Part shown: positions 21,788-30,769 of the stretch, piece after piece
Layout: the number at the start of each line of letters is the position of its first letter
Numbering within the stretch: the first letter of the stretch is position 1
Source: Amphritea sp. 1_MG-2023
Lineage (GTDB): Bacteria > Pseudomonadota > Gammaproteobacteria > Pseudomonadales > Balneatricaceae
Direction of reading: 5' to 3'
NCBI RefSeq assembly: GCF_030547545.1
Contig: NZ_JAUOQE010000003.1
Coordinates: 62,001 to 126,000 of the forward strand
Length of the DNA stretch: 64,000 nucleotides
Notes under the pieces: model-generated
The model's database searches: none
Told to the model about the DNA's origin: nothing
What the model saw: only the letters and a program-made list of their open reading frames with translations
Made by a program: the position numbers and the translations under genes

Positions 21788-23341
21788 TTACGCCGTCAGA
21801 TGACGTAAAAGGTTCTGATAATCCTCTCTTATATCCGTATCGGTCTCACGCAGCGAAGCTACTTTACGACAACCATGCAATACTGTTGTGTGATCCCGTC
21901 CACCAAACGCATCACCAATCTCAGGTAAACTGTGATTGGTCAGCTCTTTCGACAAGGTCATAGCAACCTGTCGCGGTCGGGCTACAGAACGACTGCGCCG
22001 TTTCGAAAGTAGATCCGATACTTTGATCTTATAATAATCGGCGACAACCCGCTGAATATTATCAATACTAACCTGTTTATCCTGCAATGCCAGCAGGTCT
22101 TTGAGTGATTCTTTAATAAAAGGCGTGGTTATTGCGTTACCGGTGAAGTGAGCATTTGCAATCACTCGCTTCAATGCGCCTTCAAGCTCCCGTACGTTGG
22201 AGCGAATTTTTTGTGCTAAGAAGAAAGCAGAATCATCCGGCAGACGTACCTGCGCTTCTTCCGCTTTTTTCATCAGAATCGCCACGCGGGTTTCCAGCTC
22301 TGGCGGTTCAATGGCGACCGTTAAGCCCCAGCCAAAACGAGATTTGAGTCGTTCTTCAACACCATTAATCTCTTTTGGATAACGATCGCTGGTCAGAATC
22401 ATCTGCTGCCCACCCTCTAACAACGCGTTAAAGGTGTGGAAAAACTCTTCCTGCGAACGCTCTTTACCGGCGAAAAACTGAATATCATCGATCAACAGCG
22501 CATCCACTGAACGATAATAGCGTTTAAAGTCATTAATCGCGTTCAGCTGCAACGCCTTCACCATATCGGCAACAAAGCGTTCGGAGTGCAGATAGACAAT
22601 CTTCGCTTTCGGATTGCGCTGCAGCATCTCCATACCCACCGCATGCATCAAGTGGGTTTTACCTAAACCAACACCACCATAGATAAACAGTGGGTTATAA
22701 GAGCCACCTGGGTTATCCGCCACTTGCTGTGCCGCCGCCAGTGCCAACTGATTGGATTTACCCTGCACAAAAGAGTTAAACGTAAATGACTGATTCAGAT
22801 TAGATTGATGTCGCACACTGCCTTCAACATTGACATTACGAGAAGGCGAGCCAGACATCGTCGTCGGTGGCGTTATAATTTCACGATGATTAATCGGCTG
22901 GAAACTACTGTCATCAATCGCCAGCTGATAAGGGGGATTTTCTTCTACTGGCGGATTTAGCGGCGCGACCGTTTGAGAATTGAGCGCTGCAGGGGACGAG
23001 GTAAAAGACTCTGCTGCCGCGAAATGGTTGTCTACCCGACGCGCTGGCGCTGGCGGAGGTGCAGGACGAGCCGGCCGTTGTGAAAAGCCCTTACCGCGTC
23101 CAGCAATATCAATACTAACCGTCGCCGAGATATTACCACTCACGGCATTAACGACTTCGCTAATGCGCTTGAGGTATTTATCACTCACCCAGTCTTTAAC
23201 AAAACGATTAGGCGCTAGCAAAACTAAGCCAGCATCAGACTCCGAAGACACCTTAAGAGGCCTGATCCACGTATTGTATTGTTGTGAGGGGAACTCAGCC
23301 TGTAGATTTTGAAGACACTGTTCCCACAACTCAGCCGGCAT
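21788..23341 (-). CDS. dnaA: chromosomal replication initiator DnaA
   Basis: Origin-binding AAA+ initiator, 517 aa. Domain I is the N-terminal [21 protein letters not shown] segment. A long proline-rich linker follows (about 85-180, with [14 protein letters not shown]). The AAA+ core has Walker [11 protein letters not shown] and Walker [11 protein letters not shown]. Domain IV ends with the DnaA-box recognition signature [15 protein letters not shown]. It is longer than E. coli DnaA (467 aa) because of the linker. A perfect DnaA box 120 bp upstream points to autoregulation. Confidence 0.98.
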   Translation of the reverse strand: MPAELWEQCLQNLQAEFPSQQYNTWIRPLKVSSESDAGLVLLAPNRFVKDWVSDKYLKRISEVVNAVSGNISATVSIDIAGRGKGFSQRPARPAPPPAPARRVDNHFAAAESFTSSPAALNSQTVAPLNPPVEENPPYQLAIDDSSFQPINHREIITPPTTMSGSPSRNVNVEGSVRHQSNLNQSFTFNSFVQGKSNQLALAAAQQVADNPGGSYNPLFIYGGVGLGKTHLMHAVGMEMLQRNPKAKIVYLHSERFVADMVKALQLNAINDFKRYYRSVDALLIDDIQFFAGKERSQEEFFHTFNALLEGGQQMILTSDRYPKEINGVEERLKSRFGWGLTVAIEPPELETRVAILMKKAEEAQVRLPDDSAFFLAQKIRSNVRELEGALKRVIANAHFTGNAITTPFIKESLKDLLALQDKQVSIDNIQRVVADYYKIKVSDLLSKRRSRSVARPRQVAMTLSKELTNHSLPEIGDAFGGRDHTTVLHGCRKVASLRETDTDIREDYQNLLRHLTA

Positions 23342-23460
23342 CGCTAGTCCTTAAACATCCTTAATGATCACTCTATAGTAAGACGCGCTATATAAGTGAT
23401 CTCAAGAATGAGATCATATACATAAAAATTATCAGCAGATAATACCTTGTAACAGCCTGC

Positions 23461-23469
23461 TTATCCACA
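23461..23469 (+). promoter_or_regulatory. perfect DnaA box upstream of dnaA
   Basis: TTATCCACA, exact consensus, in the 525-bp AT-rich gap between dnaA and rpmH. It is the only clear box in that gap, so it more likely serves dnaA autoregulation than origin firing. Confidence 0.75.
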
Positions 23470-23761
23470 GTTACAAGCAATCTGTTGCTAATTTCTTTTT
23501 ATTCTTATTTTTCAGCAACTTAGAATAATAATTACATATTTTACCGGAAATCAGCCGAGCGTTTAAAAACTATCCATACCTTAAATACAGTTAATATTCA
23601 GACCTATCAACAGGCTATATAATTGATATTTATTTGATTTTTTAAGTTAATAACAATTATACCTACAGATTCAAATTAAAAATGACCTGTTTTTAGCTGC
23701 AGCCCAGACACCCTCTAATTTTCGCTGATTCAGCTTTTTTAAATTTATTGCCTGTTAAGGT

Positions 23762-23790
23762 TTGCAATACCAATATGTTTTCCCTATAAT
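23762..23790 (+). promoter_or_regulatory. rpmH promoter
   Basis: TTGCAA (23762-23767), 17-nt spacer, TATAAT (23785-23790). This near-consensus sigma-70 promoter lies 76 bp before the rpmH start codon. Confidence 0.8.
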
Positions 23791-23866
23791 TTCGCGTCTG
23801 TTTTTGAGCGTGGGATTCAGCCAACCTTACTGATACCACCACACTGTAAGTAAGTAGGACTGACCA

Positions 23867-24001
23867 ATGAAAAGAACATTTCAACCAAGCAACCTTAAGC
23901 GTAAACGCACTCACGGTTTTCGCGCTCGTATGGCAACTAAAAACGGCCGCGTTATTATTAACCGTCGTCGTGCTAAAGGCCGTAAGCGTCTGTCAGCGTA
24001 A
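23867..24001 (+). CDS. rpmH: ribosomal protein bL34
   Basis: A 44-aa ribosomal protein, the standard bL34 size, beginning [18 protein letters not shown] and ending GRKRLSA, extremely rich in Lys and Arg. It is read directly from the sequence. It lies 22 bp ahead of rnpA, the usual rpmH-rnpA pair. Confidence 0.97.
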   Translation: MKRTFQPSNLKRKRTHGFRARMATKNGRVIINRRRAKGRKRLSA

Positions 24002-24023
24002 TCTTACCTGTCAGGCTCTCTGA

Positions 24024-24410
24024 ATGAATGAATTCAGCTATCCCCGTCAGTTGAGACTTTTGACTGGTGGGGATTTTAAACAAGTATTCAGCCGAGCTAG
24101 TCTCAAGGTCTCAGATAAGCATCTGTTGATTCTTGCACGTCCAAACGAGCTAGAGCATTCCCGCGTTGGCTTTGTCTTCTCTAAAAAAAATATCCGTTTA
24201 GCTGTTAATCGTAACCGCGTTCGGCGTATTATTCGCGAGTCTTTCCGTCTCAATCAGCACAAGCTACCGAATGTTGATATCGTCATTCTCGCCAGACCGG
24301 GTCTGGGTAATCTCGATAACAGCGAAGTTCAGGCGCTTATTTCACGCAGCTGGAATAGATTGATTGGCCGGGCCAAGGCAAAATCCGACAAAACAAAATC
24401 AAACTCATAA
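24024..24410 (+). CDS. rnpA: ribonuclease P protein component
   Basis: Protein subunit of RNase P, which matures tRNA 5' ends. 128 aa. The RNR signature is present as LAVNRNRVRRIIRESFR, preceded by VGFVFSKKNIR. The N-terminal LLTGGDFKQVFSRAS is also typical. The C-terminus ends in a basic tail. Only 19 bp separate it from yidC, leaving no room for yidD. Confidence 0.95.
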   Translation: MNEFSYPRQLRLLTGGDFKQVFSRASLKVSDKHLLILARPNELEHSRVGFVFSKKNIRLAVNRNRVRRIIRESFRLNQHKLPNVDIVILARPGLGNLDNSEVQALISRSWNRLIGRAKAKSDKTKSNS

Positions 24411-24429
24411 CTTGAATGGTCCAGAAACC

Positions 24430-26103
24430 ATGGATGTACAGCGCATTATATTGATCGCAGCACTGGCAATAATCTCCTATATGCTGGTGCTCCAATGGAA
24501 CCAAGATTACGGGGTCAAACCTGTACCGGTTGCTCAGGTCGAATCTGTTTCAGCTTACCAAGCAAAAGCTGAATCGGTCGGTACTCATGAAAGTAGTGAC
24601 CTGCCAACCACAGAAAGTGCCACCTCTGCGAATACGGATCTGCCTGAAGCTAAAGCTCTGGCAACCTCAGCACAGCAGCAACTGGTTTCCATTAAGACCG
24701 ATGTGCTTGAAGTGCTGATCGATACCAAGGGCGGCGATATCATCGAAGTGGCGCTGTTGAAGCACAAAGCCGCTTTAGATAATGATCAACCCTTTGTTTT
24801 GCTGGAACAGAATGGTAACCGAACCTACGTATCTCAAAGTGGTTTAATTGGTAAAAATGGCTTAGATGCAAGTCCTGATGGCCGGCCACAATACACCACA
24901 ACCAGCAATAGTTATCAGCTAGAGGGCGATGAGCTGACCGTTGATCTGGTGCATACCGGCGATGATGGCGTGGTTGTTACCAAACGCTTCCGTTTTACTG
25001 CGGGTAGCTACACGGTGGCGCAAGATTTTCTCGTGAGTAACGGCTCAACGGAAAATTGGCAGGCTAAACTATTTGGTCAGATTAAACGCGATGGCTCTTC
25101 AGATCCTTCCCAGACCACCAGTATGGGTATGCAAGCCTTCCTCGGGGCCGTTTTCTCAACCACTGATGAGCATTATGAGAAAGTAACCTTCGATGATATG
25201 CAGGAAGAAAACATCAAGAAGGTCAGTCAAGATGGCTGGGTTGCGATGTCTCAGCACTACTTCCTCAGCGCTTGGATTCCAGCGGCTGGTGCCGAATATA
25301 GTTATAGCAGTCGCGTGAGCAAAGGTAACTATATTGCTGGTTTTGTCTCACCTGAATTTAGTGTAGCGCCAGGCGAAACGAAAACCGTGACCGCAGATTT
25401 TTATGCAGGCCCTAAAGATACCGATCTGTTAGAGCAAGCGGCACCTAACCTAGAGTTAACCGTTGATTACGGCATTCTCTGGTTCATCGCTTCACCACTC
25501 GCTTGGTTGCTAAAAGCCATTCATGGCTTTGTGGGTAACTGGGGTGTTGCAATCATCTTTATTACCATCGTTGTTAAAGCGCTGCTATTCCAAGTGAATG
25601 CCAAAGCGTTTAAATCAATGGCGAAGATGCGGAAATTTGGTCCAGAGATGACCCGTTTGAAAGAACTTCACGGCGATGACCGTCAGAAGATGTCTCAAGC
25701 GATGATGGAGCTCTACAAGAAAGAGAAGATCAACCCACTGGGCGGCTGTCTGCCAATTGTAGCGCAGATGCCGATCTTCATCGCTCTGTACTGGGTATTG
25801 ATGGAATCAGTCGAACTCCGTCATGCGCCATTCGCATTATGGATCAATGACCTGTCAGTGATGGACCCATACTTCATGCTGCCGATTCTGATGGGCGCAA
25901 CGATGTTTATTCAACAGTTGTTAAACCCAACGCCTCCAGACCCCATGCAGGCGAAGATTATGAAGATGCTTCCGATCGTCTTCACCTTCTTCTTCCTGTG
26001 GTTCCCTGCTGGTCTAGTACTGTATTGGTTGGTTAACAACATTTTGTCGATTACTCAGCAGTATATAATCAACAAGCAAATTGAAGGCGAAGGCAGTAAG
26101 TAA
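24430..26103 (+). CDS. yidC: membrane protein insertase YidC
   Basis: Sec-associated or independent insertase for inner-membrane proteins, 557 aa. The N-terminal anchor MDVQRIILIAALAIISYMLV supports the ATG at 24430; an earlier in-frame ATG at 24364 lies inside rnpA and would put a hydrophilic stretch before the anchor. A large periplasmic domain spans about 45-340. The C-terminal insertase core has the hydrophobic hairpin and GGCLPIVAQMPIFIALYWVL, and PAGLVLYWLVNNILSITQQ near the end. A terminator follows immediately. Confidence 0.96.
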   Translation: MDVQRIILIAALAIISYMLVLQWNQDYGVKPVPVAQVESVSAYQAKAESVGTHESSDLPTTESATSANTDLPEAKALATSAQQQLVSIKTDVLEVLIDTKGGDIIEVALLKHKAALDNDQPFVLLEQNGNRTYVSQSGLIGKNGLDASPDGRPQYTTTSNSYQLEGDELTVDLVHTGDDGVVVTKRFRFTAGSYTVAQDFLVSNGSTENWQAKLFGQIKRDGSSDPSQTTSMGMQAFLGAVFSTTDEHYEKVTFDDMQEENIKKVSQDGWVAMSQHYFLSAWIPAAGAEYSYSSRVSKGNYIAGFVSPEFSVAPGETKTVTADFYAGPKDTDLLEQAAPNLELTVDYGILWFIASPLAWLLKAIHGFVGNWGVAIIFITIVVKALLFQVNAKAFKSMAKMRKFGPEMTRLKELHGDDRQKMSQAMMELYKKEKINPLGGCLPIVAQMPIFIALYWVLMESVELRHAPFALWINDLSVMDPYFMLPILMGATMFIQQLLNPTPPDPMQAKIMKMLPIVFTFFFLWFPAGLVLYWLVNNILSITQQYIINKQIEGEGSK

Positions 26104-26118
26104 GCCTTCACTCACGAT

Positions 26119-26148
26119 TAAAAAGGTCTCTTCGGAGGCCTTTTTTTT
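26119..26148 (+). terminator. Rho-independent terminator of yidC
   Basis: AAAAAGGTCTC, TTCG tetraloop, GAGGCCTTTTTTTT: a stable hairpin with one G-T pair and an eight-T tail. Confidence 0.92.
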
Positions 26149-26391
26149 GCTTGACGCTAGGATTGTCGCCGTTACTCAATCTCATAACACAACGGCATAC
26201 GACGCTCCTGCTTTTAATCGGCTTCGCTCACGAACACTTAACTGAAACACAGACAAGTAAATCGGTTTACAAAACTATTTCGAGCCATCAGCCGGTCACG
26301 CTTTTTGTAACTTTCGCACCACGAGCGACACTGCTTATATGCTAAAATTCCCAACTTCAACTATACCGTTCAAGCATCTTCCGAGGTTACG

Positions 26392-27759
26392 ATGACGCTG
26401 ATTAACCAAGACACAATCGCTGCCCAAGCGACGCCTCCCGGACGCGGTGGTGTCGGTATTGTTCGCGTTTCGGGTCCGCTAGCCGCCACCATTGCCGAAC
26501 AGATCGTTGGCTTTATTCCACAGCCACGTTATGCTCACTATGGCCCGTTTTATGATACCGAGAAGCATGAGTTAGATCAGGGCCTGGCCCTCTATTTTCC
26601 CGGCCCCAACTCGTTTACCGGCGAAGATGTACTCGAACTTCAGGGCCATGGCGGGCCTATCATTATGGACTTTATTCTGCGTCGAGTAATTGAGTGTGGT
26701 GCCCGCCTAGCTAACCCCGGTGAATTTTCTGAACGCGCCTTTCTTAATGACAAACTTGATTTAACTCAAGCGGAAGCGATCGCCGATCTGATCGACTCAA
26801 GTTCTGAACAAGCCGCCCGCTGCGCACTCAAGTCACTGCAAGGCGCTTTTTCTGAACGCATCCATCAACTCGTTGAAACCCTCACTCGATTGCGTATCTA
26901 TGTTGAAGCGGCGATCGACTTCCCCGAAGAAGAGATCGACTTTCTCGCCGATGGCAAAGTAGCGGGGGATCTACAACAGATCATCGATAAACTATGCGAA
27001 GTGAAACAGGAGGCAAGGCAGGGTAGTCTGATCCGCGAAGGCATGAACGTGGTCATCGCTGGACGGCCTAACGCGGGCAAATCCAGCCTCTTAAACGCCT
27101 TAGCGGGTAAGGAATCCGCCATCGTTACCGATATTGCCGGTACCACTCGAGATGTGTTGCGAGAGCACATCCATATTGATGGTATGCCGCTGCATATTAT
27201 CGATACCGCCGGTTTACGGGATGCTCCTGATGAAGTCGAACGTATCGGTATCAGTCGAGCCTGGGATGAAATTCAGAAGGCCGATAGGGTACTATTGATG
27301 GTCGATGGCAGCACCACCGCCACCGACGATCCGCAACAGATATGGCCTGAGTTCGTTAGCCGCTTAGAAGATAAGAGCAAGATCACGGTTATCCGTAACA
27401 AGTGCGACCTCACCTCAGAACAACCGATTATCGGTGAGCATCATGGACATACATTGATATCGCTATCTGCCAAAGCCGATATCGGTGTTGATAACCTACG
27501 CCAACACCTAAAAGACTGCATGGGTTTTGCCAGCACCACCGAAGGTGGCTTCCTTGCCAGACGCCGTCATATCGATGCCCTTAACCGAGCTGAAAGCCTG
27601 CTATTAACCGGTCAAGAACAACTGATCTATGGCGGCGCAGGGGAGCTACTCGCCGAAGATCTACGTCAAGCGCAGCAGCACCTCAGTGAAATCACCGGTG
27701 AGTTTAGCTCTGATGATCTATTGGGAAGAATCTTTAGTTCGTTCTGTATCGGCAAGTAA
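26392..27759 (+). CDS. mnmE: tRNA U34 modification GTPase MnmE
   Basis: Folate-dependent GTPase that, with MnmG, makes the 5-carboxymethylaminomethyl group at tRNA wobble uridine. 455 aa. The N-terminal [21 protein letters not shown] binds the folate. The G domain has G1 [12 protein letters not shown]2 TDIAGTTRD and NKCD, and the C-terminus ends with the invariant FCIGK. The partner gene mnmG lies 10 kb downstream. Confidence 0.97.
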   Translation: MTLINQDTIAAQATPPGRGGVGIVRVSGPLAATIAEQIVGFIPQPRYAHYGPFYDTEKHELDQGLALYFPGPNSFTGEDVLELQGHGGPIIMDFILRRVIECGARLANPGEFSERAFLNDKLDLTQAEAIADLIDSSSEQAARCALKSLQGAFSERIHQLVETLTRLRIYVEAAIDFPEEEIDFLADGKVAGDLQQIIDKLCEVKQEARQGSLIREGMNVVIAGRPNAGKSSLLNALAGKESAIVTDIAGTTRDVLREHIHIDGMPLHIIDTAGLRDAPDEVERIGISRAWDEIQKADRVLLMVDGSTTATDDPQQIWPEFVSRLEDKSKITVIRNKCDLTSEQPIIGEHHGHTLISLSAKADIGVDNLRQHLKDCMGFASTTEGGFLARRRHIDALNRAESLLLTGQEQLIYGGAGELLAEDLRQAQQHLSEITGEFSSDDLLGRIFSSFCIGK

Positions 27760-28455
27760 ACCGAACCAAGGCTTGTTTTAACGATCGATAACAAGGGAAA
27801 GTGCGAATAAGTCCGTTATGTTCTCTGCGGACATTAGAATGGCCAGATACGCGAAAGCCAGCGCAGCGAAATGTCTGGACCTTTTCAAGCTGGCTGACAA
27901 AGTAGATGACCATTCTAATATCCGCCCTTCGGGGCTTTCAGAGAAGCAGGATCTCAGCGTTAACATTTTTCGACGTACAACCAGTATGCCTGTAACTGTT
28001 GCCTTGATCTCCAGCTTCTCTGTCAGCCAGAGGCGTAATTGACTAATTCGCACCTTCCCAAGCCTTGAGGTTTAAAAACGTACCTGTCAATAACGACCAA
28101 TAACAGTACGAAAACTCTTATCTCCAACGGTTTTCTGACTTTAAAACCCTATTAACCCACTCAATATCGTTATTTTTTGTCTACTCTGCGCAGCTGATTC
28201 TCTATTGAGAATAAATAAGAAGAGGGTCGTTAACAGCGATAGACTAATCAATATTCTCTGTGGCCGACTAAAACAAGGAAAAACATCACTTACCTTTTCT
28301 GCATAAGTACATTAAGCATGAATAAGTAACTTTGATCAAAACGCCGTTTATATATAAAAACAAGTCGATTGCGTATCACAGGCAATGCTTTACCTCAGTA
28401 TAAGATGATTCCACGATTACATAAAAAAAACGTCGAATCTTATTAGGATAGTCTA
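27760..28455. other. intergenic region containing MITE-like copy B and the bbox-like gene promoter region
   Basis: 696 bp. The first part is taken by the 265-bp element. The imperfect inverted flanks AAGGCTTG (27768-27775) and AAGCCTTG (28060-28067) suggest the element inserted into the loop of a hairpin, perhaps the old mnmE terminator. The remaining 390 bp are AT-rich; no promoter could be assigned with confidence. Confidence 0.5.
27795..28059. mobile_element. MITE-like repeat, copy B, complete (265 bp)
   Basis: Bounded by imperfect 19-bp terminal inverted repeats: GGGAAAGTGCGAATAAGTC at the left and, read inward from the right, GGGAAGGTGCGAATTAGTC (17 of 19 match). Two internal inverted repeats are present: GCGGACATTAGAATGG with its near-complement CCATTCTAATATCCGC, and CAGAGAAGC with GCTTCTCTG. 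Open frames inside it are by-products of the palindromes. It encodes no transposase, so it would depend on one elsewhere. The terminal GAATAARTC recalls IS5/IS903-type ends, a guess only. Confidence 0.85.
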
Positions 28456-29631
28456 ATGCAATCACTTGATAACTCTTTAGAAATAGCATCCTTTACGCCC
28501 TATCATATTAAACAACTCCCTATCGACGTGAGCCTCAATGATGCGTCACTGACGATTACATGGGATGATGATCATAAGAGTGAGTTTCACTATTTATGGT
28601 TGCGTGATAACTGTCACTGTTCTAAATGCATTGCTCAACTCACCAGAGAGCAAATGTTTGAGATCTGTGATGTCCCACTAGAGATAAAACCGGCTGAAGC
28701 CTATATATCTGATGAACATCGGTTAGTTATTACATGGGATCATCAAGCGCATATCAGCCACTTCCACCCGGGTTGGTTACGCAGTCATTGCTATAGTGAA
28801 GCGAGCCTACAAGCCAAACAGTGGCAGCCAAAGATATGGGACAAAGCACGTATTCAGGCAGAACTGCCTAAGCATCAAGCCAAAGAGATCCTACAAGATG
28901 ACGCATCGCTGCTTAACTGGTTAAGAGAGCTAAGAGATTACGGCCTGACGCTTGTCGAACAGGTCTCAACCGAACCCAATTCTTTAATTAACGTGGCTAA
29001 CCGAATTTCATTTATTCGTGAAACTAATTTTGGCACCATTTTTAATGTGCAAGCAAAGGCCGATGCCAACAGTGCAGCTTATACGGATTTACGACTCCCC
29101 TTACACACCGACTTACCAACGAGAGAATTGCAACCCGGCCTACAGTTTCTGCATTGCTTAGTGAATGATGCTGAAGGAGGGGAGTCCATCCTGATTGATG
29201 GCTTCAAAATTGCTCAACACATGAAAGAACATTACTCAGATGACTTTCACAGCCTGAGCACCTTCCCGATGTCGTTTTACAATAAAGACAAGCTCACTGA
29301 CTATCGCTTTCGAGGCACAGCCATTGTGACAGATAGTAATAATGAAGTCGTAGAGGTCCGCTTAGCCAACTTTTTGAGAGGCCCTATCGATGTGCCCGCC
29401 CATCAAACAGTTCCTCTCTATCAAGCTTACCGACGCTTCATTGCCTTAACTCGAGAGCCTCAGTTTCAATTCTTTTACCGCCTGAATGCCGGTGACCTCA
29501 TTGTGTTTGATAACCGTCGTGTATTGCACGCGCGCAACGCCTTTAATTTAGAAAAAGGGCACCGACATCTGCAAGGTTGTTATGTTGATCGCGATGAATT
29601 GCTCTCGCGTATCCGTGTGCTAGAAAGATAA
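28456..29631 (+). CDS. gamma-butyrobetaine dioxygenase-like 2-oxoglutarate/Fe(II) oxygenase
   Basis: A 391-aa protein of the gamma-butyrobetaine hydroxylase / TauD family; the predicted reaction is hydroxylation of gamma-butyrobetaine to L-carnitine using 2-oxoglutarate and O2. The N-terminal zinc domain is clear (WLRDNCHCSKCI near residue 48, with a distant HC near 110). The catalytic Fe ligands are HTD in LRLPLHTDLPTREL near 215 and His in RRVLHARNAF near 357, with Arg following for 2-oxoglutarate. The neighbouring genes degrade carnitine to glycine betaine, which strengthens the assignment over trimethyllysine dioxygenase. Confidence 0.88.
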   Translation: MQSLDNSLEIASFTPYHIKQLPIDVSLNDASLTITWDDDHKSEFHYLWLRDNCHCSKCIAQLTREQMFEICDVPLEIKPAEAYISDEHRLVITWDHQAHISHFHPGWLRSHCYSEASLQAKQWQPKIWDKARIQAELPKHQAKEILQDDASLLNWLRELRDYGLTLVEQVSTEPNSLINVANRISFIRETNFGTIFNVQAKADANSAAYTDLRLPLHTDLPTRELQPGLQFLHCLVNDAEGGESILIDGFKIAQHMKEHYSDDFHSLSTFPMSFYNKDKLTDYRFRGTAIVTDSNNEVVEVRLANFLRGPIDVPAHQTVPLYQAYRRFIALTREPQFQFFYRLNAGDLIVFDNRRVLHARNAFNLEKGHRHLQGCYVDRDELLSRIRVLER

Positions 29632-29651
29632 TAACGGGCACAATAGCAATC

Positions 29652-29697
29652 AATCTTCAAGGTTGTTCCCAATTCTGGGAGCTCAACCTTGAAGATT
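29652..29697. terminator. bidirectional terminator hairpin
   Basis: 14-bp perfect stem AATCTTCAAGGTTG / CAACCTTGAAGATT around an 18-nt loop, between two convergent genes; it includes the stop of the regulator on the minus strand. The T-tract is poor. Confidence 0.7.
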
Positions 29698-30691
29698 ATT
29701 TAATCATCGAACGATATTTAGACGCGGTCATGCCGTAACGCTCTTTGTAACGACAACTAAAATGAGCCGTTGAACTAAAACCTGTGGCCAACGCAATTTC
29801 TGTCACGCTTAAACTACTGTCTGACAGTAAATGTTTACCATGCTCAACACGTAAACCTAAATAGTAAGCAGCAGGGGTGCACTTAAAATATTGCATAAAC
29901 AGACGCTCTAACTGCCGACTGGAAATACAGAGAAGAATCGATATCTCTTTCGTCGTCAGCGGGTTTTCAATATTTTCAGACATTAGCTTCAATGCCTTAA
30001 GAACTTTTGGATGATGAATATTCATTCTTTTCATCCAATCCATTTTTTGATTATCTGAACGATTGCGCATGCCATTCTTAATCAATTGATCGCATACTAA
30101 TTTAGCTAAATCAGAGCCTCCGTATTCAGCAATTAGATACAGCACCATATCGCTGGCCGCCGTACCTCCAGCACAGGTAATGTAATTGCCATCGATCTCA
30201 AATAACTCATGGGTTACCTCAATTTGGGGATACCTTTCCTGAAATGAGGGTAGCGCCTCCCAATGGAGAGTGACTTTGCGATGATCTAACAATCTAGCCT
30301 TTGCTAATAGATAACAACCGGTATCTAAAGCGCCAATGATGCCACCTTGATGCTGTAGCGTTCTGAGCCATTGAATCGTTCTCTCATTGATATGGCGTTC
30401 CGGGTGAAAACTGGCATTAACAAACAGATTACGGGGTGCGCTAACTTGCTGAAAATGATGACTCGGTTGCAGCGCCATGCCATTGCTGGCCGTCACCACT
30501 TCGCCACCATCACTTAAACATTGCCAACGAAAAACCTCTTTTTCAAGTAAACGGTTAGCAATACGTAACGGCTCAATCGCCGATAATAAGGACACCATGG
30601 CGTACTCTGGTAAGAGCAAAAACGATAATGTAAAAACACCGTCATCATCAGCCACTAATGTCGATAGTGCGATTGGAGAATCACTACCCAT
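29696..30691 (-). CDS. GlxA-type AraC-family transcriptional regulator
   Basis: A 331-aa regulator. The N-terminal two thirds is a DJ-1/PfpI-like domain (ALDTGCYLLAKARLLDHRKV with the nucleophile-elbow-like Cys, then VTLHWEALPSFQERYP). The C-terminus carries two AraC helix-turn-helix motifs (TTKEISILLCISSRQLERLF and SVTEIALATGFSSTAHFSCR). This architecture is shared by GbdR and CdhR, activators of betaine and carnitine catabolism. It is last in the leftward run BKACE, dehydrogenase, BCCT, regulator, but a terminator separates it from BCCT. A GbdR-like role is inferred from context. Confidence 0.85.
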   Translation of the reverse strand: MGSDSPIALSTLVADDDGVFTLSFLLLPEYAMVSLLSAIEPLRIANRLLEKEVFRWQCLSDGGEVVTASNGMALQPSHHFQQVSAPRNLFVNASFHPERHINERTIQWLRTLQHQGGIIGALDTGCYLLAKARLLDHRKVTLHWEALPSFQERYPQIEVTHELFEIDGNYITCAGGTAASDMVLYLIAEYGGSDLAKLVCDQLIKNGMRNRSDNQKMDWMKRMNIHHPKVLKALKLMSENIENPLTTKEISILLCISSRQLERLFMQYFKCTPAAYYLGLRVEHGKHLLSDSSLSVTEIALATGFSSTAHFSCRYKERYGMTASKYRSMIK

Positions 30692-30707
30692 AACTTTATC
30701 TCACATC

Positions 30708-30739
30708 AAAAAAAACGACACGTAAAAATCACGTGTCGT
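30708..30739 (-). terminator. Rho-independent terminator of the BCCT gene
   Basis: On the minus strand, perfect stem ACGACACGT / ACGTGTCGT followed by eight T. The CACGTG here is part of the hairpin, not a parS site. Confidence 0.88.
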
Positions 30740-30769
30740 ATTGGCAAAAACCGATCAAGCTCGATCTAA

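Noticed and set aside
23342-23866. dnaA-rpmH gap as the main oriC
   Set aside because: Only one clear DnaA box, against about ten in the gap before mnmG. Kept as the dnaA control region, though functional tests could overturn this.
26151-26345. 64-codon frame between yidC and mnmE
   Set aside because: Starts within the terminator zone and lacks a ribosome-binding site.
27778-28053. 74- and 91-codon frames inside copy B as genes
   Set aside because: They arise from the inverted repeats of the element; no start signals.
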